A DNA stretch of 64,000 bases from NCBI GenBank assembly GCA_944363645.1, contig CALVUR010000002.1, positions 1 to 64,000 of the forward strand, in the 5' to 3' direction. The notes under the pieces are model-generated. The model worked only from the letters and a program-made list of their open reading frames with translations, had not been told where the DNA came from and made no database searches. The translations under genes and the position numbers were made by a program. Shown in pieces: positions 8,461-16,130 of the stretch; the first letter of the stretch is position 1, and the number at the start of each line of letters is the position of its first letter. This DNA is from an uncultured Clostridia bacterium. Lineage in GTDB: Bacteria; Bacillota; Clostridia; Christensenellales; Borkfalkiaceae.

Positions 8461-8496
8461 AAAAGCCGTAAATTTTACTTACGGCTTTTATTTTTT
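8461..8496 (-). terminator. Bidirectional terminator 3' of dxs-like gene
   Basis: AAAAGCCGTAA/TTACGGCTTTT stem of 11 bp with T runs on both strands. It serves the minus-strand gene at 8583 and backs up the tRNA terminator. Confidence 0.8.
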
Positions 8497-8500
8497 ATGT

Positions 8501-8539
8501 AAAAAGTGGGGCTATAAGCCGATTATCTGGCACTTTTTT
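8501..8539 (-). repeat. Dispersed nested palindrome, copy 4
   Basis: AAAAAGTGGGGCTATAAGCC, GATTATC, then TGGCACTTTTT. GATTATC variant, immediately beyond an ordinary terminator and 3' of the dxs-like gene. The right arm has TGGCAC in place of CGCCAC. Confidence 0.88.
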
Positions 8540-8582
8540 ACTTTTTTTTTACTTTGCGTTTTAACAATCAATTTACAACAAT

Positions 8583-10334
8583 TTATTTATTGTAAAGGTC
8601 TTTTATAAGGCTTACTAAACTGTCTTTACTGATGCCGTGTTCTGCCAAAATTTCGTAAGGTTTGAAGTCGCTGTGGAACTTTTTAGAGATGCCGAGATTT
8701 TTAACCTTCATATTGCTCATGCCATAAAATGCAGAGATTTTTTGACCAAAACCGCCGTCCACTTGACCATCTTCAATGGTAACTACATAGTCGTGGTCTA
8801 ATTGTAAACTTGTTAAAAGTTGCTCATCAAGCCCAGATAAAAAGCCCGGGCTTATCAAAGTGATTTCTATACCCTCATCTTTTAATTGCTGACAAGTTTC
8901 TTTTGCGATGCTAAAGATTGGACCTGTTGAGATAAGCGCAACCTTTTTGCCCCTTTGTTTAACCTTAAATTTATTGTAAACTGAATAGTCTGTATTATCG
9001 ATTTCGCCACTACTTTGAAGTTGGTTTATTACCCTTATTGCAACGGGGTGAGCCTTTTGGGAAGTTGAAAACTTTAACATAGCGTTATATTCTTCAACGC
9101 TTGCAGGATCTAAATAAATAAGGTTAGGCACGCTTGTAAAAAGGTGTATATCCCATATGCCAAGGTGGGTGTTAGAGTTAAAACCGAAAATGCCCGGTGA
9201 AACAACCAAAATTGTTGCTGGGTTGTTGTTTAAGCACAAGTCGTGCGATAACTGGTCGTATGTGCGTTGCAAAAAGTTGCCGTAAGTGCCGTAAACAACC
9301 GTTGCGCCGTTTTTGGCAGCACCGCTTGTCATTGCCATTGCGTTTTCTTCGGCGATGCCCACATCGGTAAATATGCCCTTTTCAATCAAATCCATCTTTT
9401 CGTCGCCGTAAAAGCCCATACATGTTGGGGTGGCAGCGTTGAAAATAAGTGTTTTGCTGTCCCGCGCCATAAGTTCTTTTATGGAATCATAAATGGTGGT
9501 GTTTGGGGTGGAAGGCTTAAGCGGTGTGCCGTCTTTAACATTAAACGGACCGCCAGCGTGCCAATCTTCTTTATACTTTTCAGCATAACTAAGCCCCTTA
9601 CCCTTTATGGTGTGGATATGTAAAACGATAGGATGATCGATATCCTTTGCACCACTTAAAAACTCTACCAACTTTTTGCAGTCGTGTCCCTCTTCTAAAT
9701 ACCTATAATCAAGCCCAAAAGACTTAAAAATATTATTTTTAGCCTTGCCGTTTGTTTCACGAAGTTCTTTTAAATTTTTGTAAAGACCGCCGTGATTTTC
9801 GGCAATACATTGATCGTTGTCGTTTACGATAATAATCAAATTTTTATCGTATTCGCCAGCGTAATCAAGGGCTTCTAACGCTTCACCGCCACTTAAACTG
9901 CCGTCGCCGATTAAGGCAACGATGTTTTCTTTACCGCCCACAACGTCCCTTGCCTTGCAAAGCCCAAGCGCAAGCGAAACAGAAGTAGAGGTGTGCCCTA
10001 CCAAGAAAAAGTCATGCTCACTTTCATTAGGGTTTGTGTAGCCGGTAACATCGTTAAAATGGTCGTCGTCTAAAAATGCCTGTTTTCTTCCCGTTAAAAT
10101 TTTGTGCGGATAGCACTGGTGGGAAACGTCAAACACGATTTTATCCTTTGGCGAATCGAAAACGTAATGGTAGCAAACAGTAAGTTCGACAACGCCAAGG
10201 TTTGGTCCTTTATGACCGCCAAATTTGCTTATGCGGTTGATAACGGCGTTTCTTACCTCATCCGCCAATGGTTGAAGTTGGTCTAAACTTAAACTTTTTA
10301 CATCTTTAGGACCGTTTACTTTTTCTAAAAACAT
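8583..10334 (-). CDS. dxs: 1-deoxy-D-xylulose-5-phosphate synthase, divergent
   Basis: Thiamine-diphosphate transketolase-fold enzyme. Canonical DXS joins pyruvate and glyceraldehyde 3-phosphate to start the methylerythritol phosphate pathway. Seen: the His-rich N-terminus (GGHKGPNLGVVELTVCYHYVF, FDVSHQCYPHKILTGR), the ThDP motif GDGSLSGGEALEALDYAG with the later NDND, and a transketolase C-domain. At 583 residues it is shorter than the usual 620-640. Several usually invariant stretches differ: SLSGG rather than AMTGG or ALTGG, NDNDQCIAENHGG where NDN-x-SI is usual, and NTHLGIWDIHLF where a THHG-FD type is usual. It could be a second DXS class or a paralogue with another aldehyde substrate. 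AAGGAG precedes the ATG. Confidence 0.75.
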   Translation of the reverse strand: MFLEKVNGPKDVKSLSLDQLQPLADEVRNAVINRISKFGGHKGPNLGVVELTVCYHYVFDSPKDKIVFDVSHQCYPHKILTGRKQAFLDDDHFNDVTGYTNPNESEHDFFLVGHTSTSVSLALGLCKARDVVGGKENIVALIGDGSLSGGEALEALDYAGEYDKNLIIIVNDNDQCIAENHGGLYKNLKELRETNGKAKNNIFKSFGLDYRYLEEGHDCKKLVEFLSGAKDIDHPIVLHIHTIKGKGLSYAEKYKEDWHAGGPFNVKDGTPLKPSTPNTTIYDSIKELMARDSKTLIFNAATPTCMGFYGDEKMDLIEKGIFTDVGIAEENAMAMTSGAAKNGATVVYGTYGNFLQRTYDQLSHDLCLNNNPATILVVSPGIFGFNSNTHLGIWDIHLFTSVPNLIYLDPASVEEYNAMLKFSTSQKAHPVAIRVINQLQSSGEIDNTDYSVYNKFKVKQRGKKVALISTGPIFSIAKETCQQLKDEGIEITLISPGFLSGLDEQLLTSLQLDHDYVVTIEDGQVDGGFGQKISAFYGMSNMKVKNLGISKKFHSDFKPYEILAEHGISKDSLVSLIKDLYNK

Positions 10335-10496
10335 CTTCTACTCCTTAAAATTTCAAAAAGTCTGGGCAAAGCCCCTTTAAATAAATCTAAAAAAACATTT
10401 TTAATAGCCTTTTATAATATGGAAGCCAACTTAAATATATGTTTTTTAATTGTAATTTTTTACCATAATTAAACTTTTAAATGCAAAAATTTTGGT

Positions 10497-10534
10497 AAAA
10501 AGTGGGGCTATAAGCCGATTATCTGGCACTTTTT
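10497..10534 (-). repeat. Dispersed nested palindrome, copy 5
   Basis: AAAAAGTGGGGCTATAAGCC, GATTATC, TGGCACTTTTT. Nearly identical to copy 4. It lies 3' of the second ABC exporter gene. Confidence 0.88.
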
Positions 10535-10550
10535 ATCTGCACCAAAAAAT

Positions 10551-12437
10551 TTAACTATTGCGAATTTGTTCCTTTTTATACTGCAAAGTATAAAGTTTAT
10601 AATATCTGCCGTGAAGTGCCAAAAGTTGTTGATGATTGCCTTGCTCTACAATTTTACCGTGCGACAAAACAATGATATTATCGGCGTGCTGAATGGTTGA
10701 AAGCCTGTGCGCAACAATGAGCATTGTGCCGATTTTCATAAGTTTTTCCAGAGAATTTTGAATTAAAATTTCCGTTTCGGTATCGATATTTGCGGTGGCT
10801 TCATCTAAAATTAAAACTTCTGGCTTATGCAAAATTGTCCTTGCGAACGACAAAAGTTGACGCTGACCGGCGGAGAAGTTGTTGCCACGCTCTCTTACCT
10901 CGTCATCTAAGCCGTTTGGCAATTTTTCGATAAACTTATCTGCGTTTACATACCTACAAGCATCCATAATTTCGTCATCGCTAACGCCTTCTTTGCGCAG
11001 TAAAATGTTGCTTCTTATTGTGCCAGAGAAAAGGAATACATCTTGAAGCATCTGCCCAAAATGACTGCGAAGAGAAGATATTTTAATCTTTCTTATATCG
11101 ATGCCGTCAATCAAAATTTGACCTTTTTGGAATTCGAAATTGCGACAAATAAGGGACAAAATGGTGGTTTTACCTGAACCTGTTGAGCCGACAAAGGCAA
11201 CAGTTTCATTAGCGTTTATCTTAAATGAAACGCCCTTTAAAACCCATTCATCTTCAACATAACTAAACCAAACATCTTTAAATTCGATATCGCCACGGAT
11301 GGTATCTAACTCAATAGCGTCTTTACTATCTTGCATACTTGGTACGATATCCAAAATGGAAAATACCTTTTCAGCCGAGGCAAAAGCCGACTGTAAAAAG
11401 TTGAACTGTTCTGCCAAATTTTGAATGGGGGTAAAGAACTTGCCTAAAAACAGATAGAACATAACGACAATTTCGCCGTTTATGGTTTGACCTAAAAAGT
11501 GAATGTTGTCAATAACGCCCATACCGCCAAGGTAGAATAAGCACAAAACCGAACTAATATATAACATATAGATTAGTGGGCGGAATATGCTGTTTACCAA
11601 AATTTGTTTTTGTTTTGCCTTGCCGAGCGTATTGCTTTTTTGCAAAAATTGGTTGTACTTAAACTGTTCACAATTAAAGACTTGTGTAACCTTAATGCCG
11701 GACAAATTTTCAGACAAGAAACTGTTTATATCTGTTGTGCCGTCCTTTACTTTGCGGTAAGCACGGCGTGAAAATTTTACAAAAATGAATGTAAAAAGCA
11801 CGACAAATGGCACAAAACACATAACGACAAGTGTCAAAAAGTAATTTACGCACAGCATGGCAATCAAAATGCCGATAACGATAAGTGCGTTTTTGACAAG
11901 GTTTACAATAAGGTTTGTAAACATCATTGAGATTGCGTTTGTGTCGTTTGTAACCCTTGTTACAAGTTTGCCAACATAGATTTCGTTAAGTTGGGAATGG
12001 GATAAACTTTCGATATGGGAAAAAAGGTCTTCCCTTAACTTTGAAACGATTGCCTGCCCCGTTTTTTGCAAAATTACCGCTTGCAAGTATGTGCCCACAA
12101 GGGAAACGATAAGCATGCTTGCCAAAAGTCCAACCAAGATAAGCAAGCCGTTTAAAGTAAATTCTGTCGATATCATGCCCTCGATTTTACCAACCAAAAT
12201 TGGCGAGATAACCGAGTAAGAAACGGACAAGATTGCAAGCACCAAAACCAAAAGAAAGCGTTTTTTGTAAGGCTTTGCGTATTTTAAAAGCCTTTTTACA
12301 ATTTCGCTATCTTTCATGTTGCGTTCAAACCCAAAGGCTTCTTTTTTGTCCTTTATAAGGGCGAACGAAAGGATGAGTATTGTTGAGATTGTGCCGATTA
12401 TTGCACCGAGTAAAAGAAGTGGAAGATATTTATTCAT
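10551..12437 (-). CDS. ABC exporter subunit, full catalytic site (heterodimer partner 2)
   Basis: Transmembrane domain fused to an ATPase (about 628 residues), as in multidrug or lipid exporters of the LmrCD/BmrCD type. Six membrane helices occupy roughly residues 1-330; an extra N-terminal hydrophobic segment precedes the usual elbow. The ATPase has GSTGSGKTT, signature FSAGQRQLLSFART, and Walker B VLILDEATANID with the catalytic Glu kept. The start at 12437 (MNKYLPLLLL) is chosen because a strong AAGGGGGTGGG precedes it and it overlaps the upstream gene's stop by 8 bp (ATGAATAA), implying translational coupling. An ATG nine codons earlier would overlap further and lacks this site. Confidence 0.9.
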   Translation of the reverse strand: MNKYLPLLLLGAIIGTISTILILSFALIKDKKEAFGFERNMKDSEIVKRLLKYAKPYKKRFLLVLVLAILSVSYSVISPILVGKIEGMISTEFTLNGLLILVGLLASMLIVSLVGTYLQAVILQKTGQAIVSKLREDLFSHIESLSHSQLNEIYVGKLVTRVTNDTNAISMMFTNLIVNLVKNALIVIGILIAMLCVNYFLTLVVMCFVPFVVLFTFIFVKFSRRAYRKVKDGTTDINSFLSENLSGIKVTQVFNCEQFKYNQFLQKSNTLGKAKQKQILVNSIFRPLIYMLYISSVLCLFYLGGMGVIDNIHFLGQTINGEIVVMFYLFLGKFFTPIQNLAEQFNFLQSAFASAEKVFSILDIVPSMQDSKDAIELDTIRGDIEFKDVWFSYVEDEWVLKGVSFKINANETVAFVGSTGSGKTTILSLICRNFEFQKGQILIDGIDIRKIKISSLRSHFGQMLQDVFLFSGTIRSNILLRKEGVSDDEIMDACRYVNADKFIEKLPNGLDDEVRERGNNFSAGQRQLLSFARTILHKPEVLILDEATANIDTETEILIQNSLEKLMKIGTMLIVAHRLSTIQHADNIIVLSHGKIVEQGNHQQLLALHGRYYKLYTLQYKKEQIRNS

Positions 12438-14214
12438 TAAGCCCACCCCCTTCTTCTTCGTCAAGTTTTTGAAGGTCTACCATCTTAGCGTATTCGGGAC
12501 AAGTTTCGTATAACACCTTTGACGGACCAACGGCAACGACCTTACCGTCGTCGATAAAGATGATTTTATCCATTTGTTCCACAGTGGAAATACGATGCGC
12601 AATTAAAATGGTGGTTTTACCTTTGCGTGATTTGCTTAAATTTTGCAAAATGACCTTTTCGGTATTTGTATCTACCGCCGAAACAGAGTCGTCTAAAATC
12701 AAAATGGGTGCGTTTTTAAGCAAGGCACGGGCAATGGATATACGCTGTTTTTGCCCGCCAGAAACGGTTACGCCACGCTCACCTAAAACGGTGTCATACT
12801 GCTCGGTAAAGTCCATAATGTTTTGGTCGACATCGGCATCTTTAGCGGCGTTACGTATATCGTCAAGGGTGAAGTTTCCGCCCGAAAACGCAATGTTGTT
12901 TGCGATGGTATCGGAAAACAAAAAGTTGTCTTGCGGAACGTAAGAAAAGTTTTTTCTTACCGAACTTATTGTGTAATCGTTGATATCTTTACCATCCAAA
13001 AAAATTGTGCCGTCAGCGACGTTATAAGTTTTTAATAATAAGTCCACAATGGTGGTTTTGCCTGCGCCTGTTTTGCCAACAATACCAACATTTTCGCCAG
13101 CGGAAATGGTGAAAGAAACATTTTTTAAGCAGTCAAAATTACTGCCGGGGTGTGAAAAAGTGAGATTTTTAAACTGGATATCGCCCTTTAATGTGCCGAT
13201 ATCTTGTGCGTCAGGTTTATCAACTACCGTTGGCTTTTCGTCCAAAAGTTTTGTTACCCTTTTAAGGGATGCCTTCCCACGTGAAGTAAGTTCAATCAGC
13301 ATGGAAATTGCCATGATTGGCCAAACGATTGATGTAAAATAACCGATATATTCCATCAAACTGCCGGCGTTAAACTGACCAGCGTACACAAGGTATCCGC
13401 CGTAACCCAAAATTACGCAGATGATTGATTCCACAAACAAGGTAATAAGCGTGTTTAGTAAAACCGATGCTTTGGTGTAATTTACATTTACACGTTCATT
13501 TTCTTTGTTGAGTTTTTTGAATGCGGAAAGTTCTTTTAATTCCTTACAAAAGGCTTTGATAACGGCGATGCCTGAAAAACTTTCTTGCGAAAAGTCTGAT
13601 AGGTTGGAAAACGCTTGCTGGCGGATTTCCCATTTTTTTGTGAGCGATATGCCAACCACCGTGCCGATTGCAAGAAGTAACGCCATAGGTATAAGGGCAA
13701 GAAGGGTTAAAAGTTTGTCCATTACCCACATTTTGTAAAGTGCCATTACGCCCAAAATAAAGGCATCGAAAAACATCAAAATGCCGTCGCCAAAACATTC
13801 GTTTATGGTGTCTAAGTCGTTGGTGTATAAACTCATTAAGTTGCCGACTTTGTTTACCTGATAATATTCTTGCGAAAGGTTTTTGCTGTGGTTAAACATG
13901 CGGTTGCGCAAATTTGTTTCCACTTTAACTGCAGTGCCGAAAAAGCAGATACGCCACAAAAATCTGCCAACGATAAGCGCCAAAATGCACACAATGGTTG
14001 GTAAAAAAATTTCCTTTACCAAAAAATCGTTATCAAACGGGACGGGGCTTCCGTCAACGACCACAAAGCCGTCGTTTATGCCGTTTATAAGCATGCCGTA
14101 AAGGTTAGGAATTTTTAAAAAGAAAAAGTCTACCATCAAAAGCGCAAAAACGCCCAAAAAGATCAAATATGAAAACTTTAAGTAATACTTGTTTATGTAT
14201 CTACCGAAAATCAT
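12430..14214 (-). CDS. ABC exporter subunit, degenerate catalytic site (heterodimer partner 1)
   Basis: 594-residue half-transporter: an N-terminal six-helix membrane domain, then an ATPase with GKTGAGKTT, VSGGQKQRISIARAL and Walker B ILILDDSVSAVDTNTE. The residue after Walker B is Asp, not Glu. In heterodimeric exporters such as TM287/288 and LmrCD one site carries exactly this change and is catalytically weak, while the partner (the next gene here) has Glu. The two products therefore almost certainly form one asymmetric exporter. The substrate cannot be told. GGGGAGG precedes the ATG. The promoter at 14301-14329 is overlapped by a 26-bp palindrome. Confidence 0.93.
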   Translation of the reverse strand: MIFGRYINKYYLKFSYLIFLGVFALLMVDFFFLKIPNLYGMLINGINDGFVVVDGSPVPFDNDFLVKEIFLPTIVCILALIVGRFLWRICFFGTAVKVETNLRNRMFNHSKNLSQEYYQVNKVGNLMSLYTNDLDTINECFGDGILMFFDAFILGVMALYKMWVMDKLLTLLALIPMALLLAIGTVVGISLTKKWEIRQQAFSNLSDFSQESFSGIAVIKAFCKELKELSAFKKLNKENERVNVNYTKASVLLNTLITLFVESIICVILGYGGYLVYAGQFNAGSLMEYIGYFTSIVWPIMAISMLIELTSRGKASLKRVTKLLDEKPTVVDKPDAQDIGTLKGDIQFKNLTFSHPGSNFDCLKNVSFTISAGENVGIVGKTGAGKTTIVDLLLKTYNVADGTIFLDGKDINDYTISSVRKNFSYVPQDNFLFSDTIANNIAFSGGNFTLDDIRNAAKDADVDQNIMDFTEQYDTVLGERGVTVSGGQKQRISIARALLKNAPILILDDSVSAVDTNTEKVILQNLSKSRKGKTTILIAHRISTVEQMDKIIFIDDGKVVAVGPSKVLYETCPEYAKMVDLQKLDEEEGGGLNE

Positions 14215-14278
14215 AAAAAACCTCCCCTTTTAGACTTTTTTTGCTTTTATAACATTTTGCAAGTTGGTTTGCAAAAAA

Positions 14279-14304
14279 TAATTAAATAATGAGTTATTTA
14301 ATTA
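14279..14304 (-). promoter_or_regulatory. Operator-like palindrome at the exporter start point
   Basis: TAATTAAATAA, spacer TGAG, TTATTTAATTA: perfect 11-bp arms. It overlaps the -10 box (14301-14306) and the expected start point of the ABC exporter operon. Size and AT-rich form resemble MarR-family operators that repress drug exporters. No regulator gene is adjacent. Confidence 0.6.
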
Positions 14305-14329
14305 AACTACATTTTTTAAAATAAGTCAA
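14301..14329 (-). promoter_or_regulatory. Promoter of the heterodimeric ABC exporter
   Basis: On the minus strand TTGACT (14324-14329), 17 bp, TTTAAT (14301-14306). Confidence 0.65.
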
Positions 14330-14451
14330 GGAATTTTTATATCGGTAAACGCCCTTTTCTGTTTTTTCACTTTTTATGCCCATTTTTTGTGATTTTATGC
14401 CACTTTTTAAACCATTCTTTTTAAGCATAGTTTGCAATAGTTAATAAGTAT

Positions 14452-14480
14452 TTTACATAGTTTAAAAAGTGCTTTATAAT
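14452..14480 (+). promoter_or_regulatory. Promoter of the hydrolase-cupin operon
   Basis: TTTACA at 14452-14457, 17 bp, TATAAT at 14475-14480. The leader to the ATG at 14535 is about 48 bases and carries AAAGGAAGA. Confidence 0.75.
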
Positions 14481-14534
14481 TGAATTAGCAAAAAAAATTA
14501 CACAAAAAACTAACTAAAAAAGGAAGATTTAATT

Positions 14535-15512
14535 ATGACTTGGGATAAAACATTTTTAAAAAGCGATAATGTAACGATTGAAAAAGTAAGTTTTGTAAAC
14601 CGTTATGCTATCACTTTAGTTGGCGACCTTTATATGCCAAAAAGCCTTGATAACGGGCTTATAGGCCCACTTCCTGCCGTTGCGGTAAGCGGTCCGTTTG
14701 GTGCGGTTAAAGAACAGTGTTCTGGCTTATATGCGCAAACGCTTGCCGAAAATGGCTTTATCGCCCTTGCGTTTGACCCGTCGTTTACGGGTGAAAGTGG
14801 TGGCGTAAGATATATGGCATCGCCCGACATCAACACAGAAGATTTTCAGTCTGCAATAGATTTTTTATCTTGTCATGAAAAGGTTGACAGCAATAAAATT
14901 GGCATTTTAGGTATTTGCGGTTGGGGCGGACTTGCCTTAAACACCGCAGCACTTGATACAAGAGTGAAAGCAACCGTTGCGGTAACCATGTACGATATGT
15001 CAAGGGTGAACGCAAAAGGATATTTTGACAGTGAAGATAGCGAAGAGTTGCGTTACCAAAAAAAGGTAATGTTAAACAATCAGCGCACCCTTGAATTTAA
15101 ACAAGGTAGTTACATGCAAGGCGGTGGCGTAGTTGATCCGCTTCCAAGCGACGCCCCCTATTTTGTAAAAGATTATTATGACTACTATAAAACAAAACGT
15201 GGCTATCATGAACGCTCTTTAAACTCTAACATGGGCTGGAACATAACGGGATGTATGTCATTTTTGAACATGCCCATTTTAAGTTATATTGACGAGATAC
15301 GTAGTGCCGTTTTGGTTGTACACGGCGAAAAAGCACACTCACTTTACTTTTCAAAAGATGCCTATAACAGCATGGTAAAAGGAAAGTTTGCAGAAAACAA
15401 GCAACTTTTGATTGTGGAAAATGCAAGCCACACAGACCTTTATGACGGTGGCAAAGATGCGCTTATACCATTTGATAAAATTGTGGAATTTTTCAACACA
15501 TATTTTAAATAA
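14535..15512 (+). CDS. Alpha/beta hydrolase, dienelactone-hydrolase-like
   Basis: A 325-residue cytoplasmic alpha/beta hydrolase. The nucleophile elbow is GICGWGG, giving Cys where esterases usually have Ser, as in dienelactone hydrolase and YcjY-type proteins. The likely catalytic His is in VENASHTDLYD near the C-terminus, and HGEKAHS lies before it. GPFGAVKEQCSGLYAQ is a conserved early stretch. The substrate is unknown. A near-perfect copy of the dispersed repeat core lies inside the coding sequence (14649-14672), read as DNGLIGP, on the loop between MPKSL and PAVAVSGPFG. The cupin gene follows after 25 bp. Confidence 0.85.
   Translation: MTWDKTFLKSDNVTIEKVSFVNRYAITLVGDLYMPKSLDNGLIGPLPAVAVSGPFGAVKEQCSGLYAQTLAENGFIALAFDPSFTGESGGVRYMASPDINTEDFQSAIDFLSCHEKVDSNKIGILGICGWGGLALNTAALDTRVKATVAVTMYDMSRVNAKGYFDSEDSEELRYQKKVMLNNQRTLEFKQGSYMQGGGVVDPLPSDAPYFVKDYYDYYKTKRGYHERSLNSNMGWNITGCMSFLNMPILSYIDEIRSAVLVVHGEKAHSLYFSKDAYNSMVKGKFAENKQLLIVENASHTDLYDGGKDALIPFDKIVEFFNTYFK
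14649..14672 (+). repeat. Dispersed repeat core inside the hydrolase gene
   Basis: GATAACGGGCTTATAG plus GCCCACTT matches the intergenic consensus at 23 of 24 positions, and AAAAAG lies upstream as a degenerate left arm. It is read in frame as Asp-Asn-Gly-Leu-Ile-Gly-Pro. Confidence 0.85.
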
Positions 15513-15537
15513 TTTTTGATTTTATGAAGGTGCGATT

Positions 15538-15936
15538 ATGAAGGATGTATTCCCTATTGGCGAAGTAAACCCATACAGCAAATATTTTATTGGCACGACC
15601 TATTTACACATGCTGTCAAACGACATGGTGGTAATTGGCAACGTAACCTTTGCCGCAGGCGCACGCAATAATTGGCATATCCATAACGCCCAAAGTGGTG
15701 GCGGACAAATTTTGCTTGTAACAAGCGGTGCTGGGTGGTATCAGGAATGGGGAAAAACCCCACAAAGTTTAAAGCCCGGCGACGTTGTACATATTTGCCC
15801 CGGCGTAAAACACTGGCACGGCGCAAAAAAGGATAGTGAGTTTACCCACTTAGCAATAGAAGTGCCGGGTGAAAACGTAAGCACAAGTTGGTTAGAACCT
15901 GTTTTAGATGATTTTTATAACACTTTAACCGACTAA
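15538..15936 (+). CDS. Cupin-domain protein
   Basis: A single-cupin protein of 132 residues. Metal-ligand candidates are the two His of NNWHIHNA, the Gln in GGGQILLV and the His pair in GVKHWHGA. GAGWYQEWGKTPQSLKPGDVV forms the turn between the two cupin motifs. It resembles the small manganese cupins that include a hydroxynitrile lyase and are often found beside hydrolases or reductases, so a lyase, isomerase or metal-binding role is possible and none can be chosen from sequence. It is co-transcribed with the hydrolase, and repeat copy 6 follows. Confidence 0.85.
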   Translation: MKDVFPIGEVNPYSKYFIGTTYLHMLSNDMVVIGNVTFAAGARNNWHIHNAQSGGGQILLVTSGAGWYQEWGKTPQSLKPGDVVHICPGVKHWHGAKKDSEFTHLAIEVPGENVSTSWLEPVLDDFYNTLTD

Positions 15937-15951
15937 TTTATTTAAAAAAAC

Positions 15952-15981
15952 GCTGATAACCGACCTATAACCCCACTTTTT
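15952..15981 (+). repeat. Dispersed repeat, copy 6 (variant)
   Basis: GATAACCGACCTATAACCCC followed by ACTTTTT, 15 bp after the cupin stop. The left arm is reduced to an A run. Confidence 0.8.
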
Positions 15982-16064
15982 ACTAAAACGATGTTTCAAA
16001 AAAATGTTCATACTTTTCTCCTAACTAATAAAAAACAAGCATTAAAAAAGGGCTTTTTTAGGTT

Positions 16065-16106
16065 TAAAAAAGGCGCACCAAAAACTTGGTGCGCCTTGAT
16101 TTTTTT
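16065..16106. terminator. Bidirectional terminator between cupin and MalK-like genes
   Basis: A 12-bp perfect stem AAGGCGCACCAA/TTGGTGCGCCTT with a 4-base loop and T runs on both strands. It ends the converging cupin (plus) and MalK-like (minus) transcripts. Confidence 0.9.
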
Positions 16107-16130
16107 ATTTAATTTACTTTGTTTAAAAGG

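Larger units (their letters stand above)
14215..14534. other. Divergent intergenic region between exporter and hydrolase operons
   Basis: AT-rich, 320 bp. It holds the exporter promoter and palindrome at 14279-14329 and the hydrolase promoter at 14452-14480. No open frame of note. Confidence 0.7.

Noticed and set aside
12430..14214. The Asp after Walker B as inactivation of the exporter
   Set aside because: In heterodimeric exporters one subunit normally has this substitution, and the partner gene keeps Glu.
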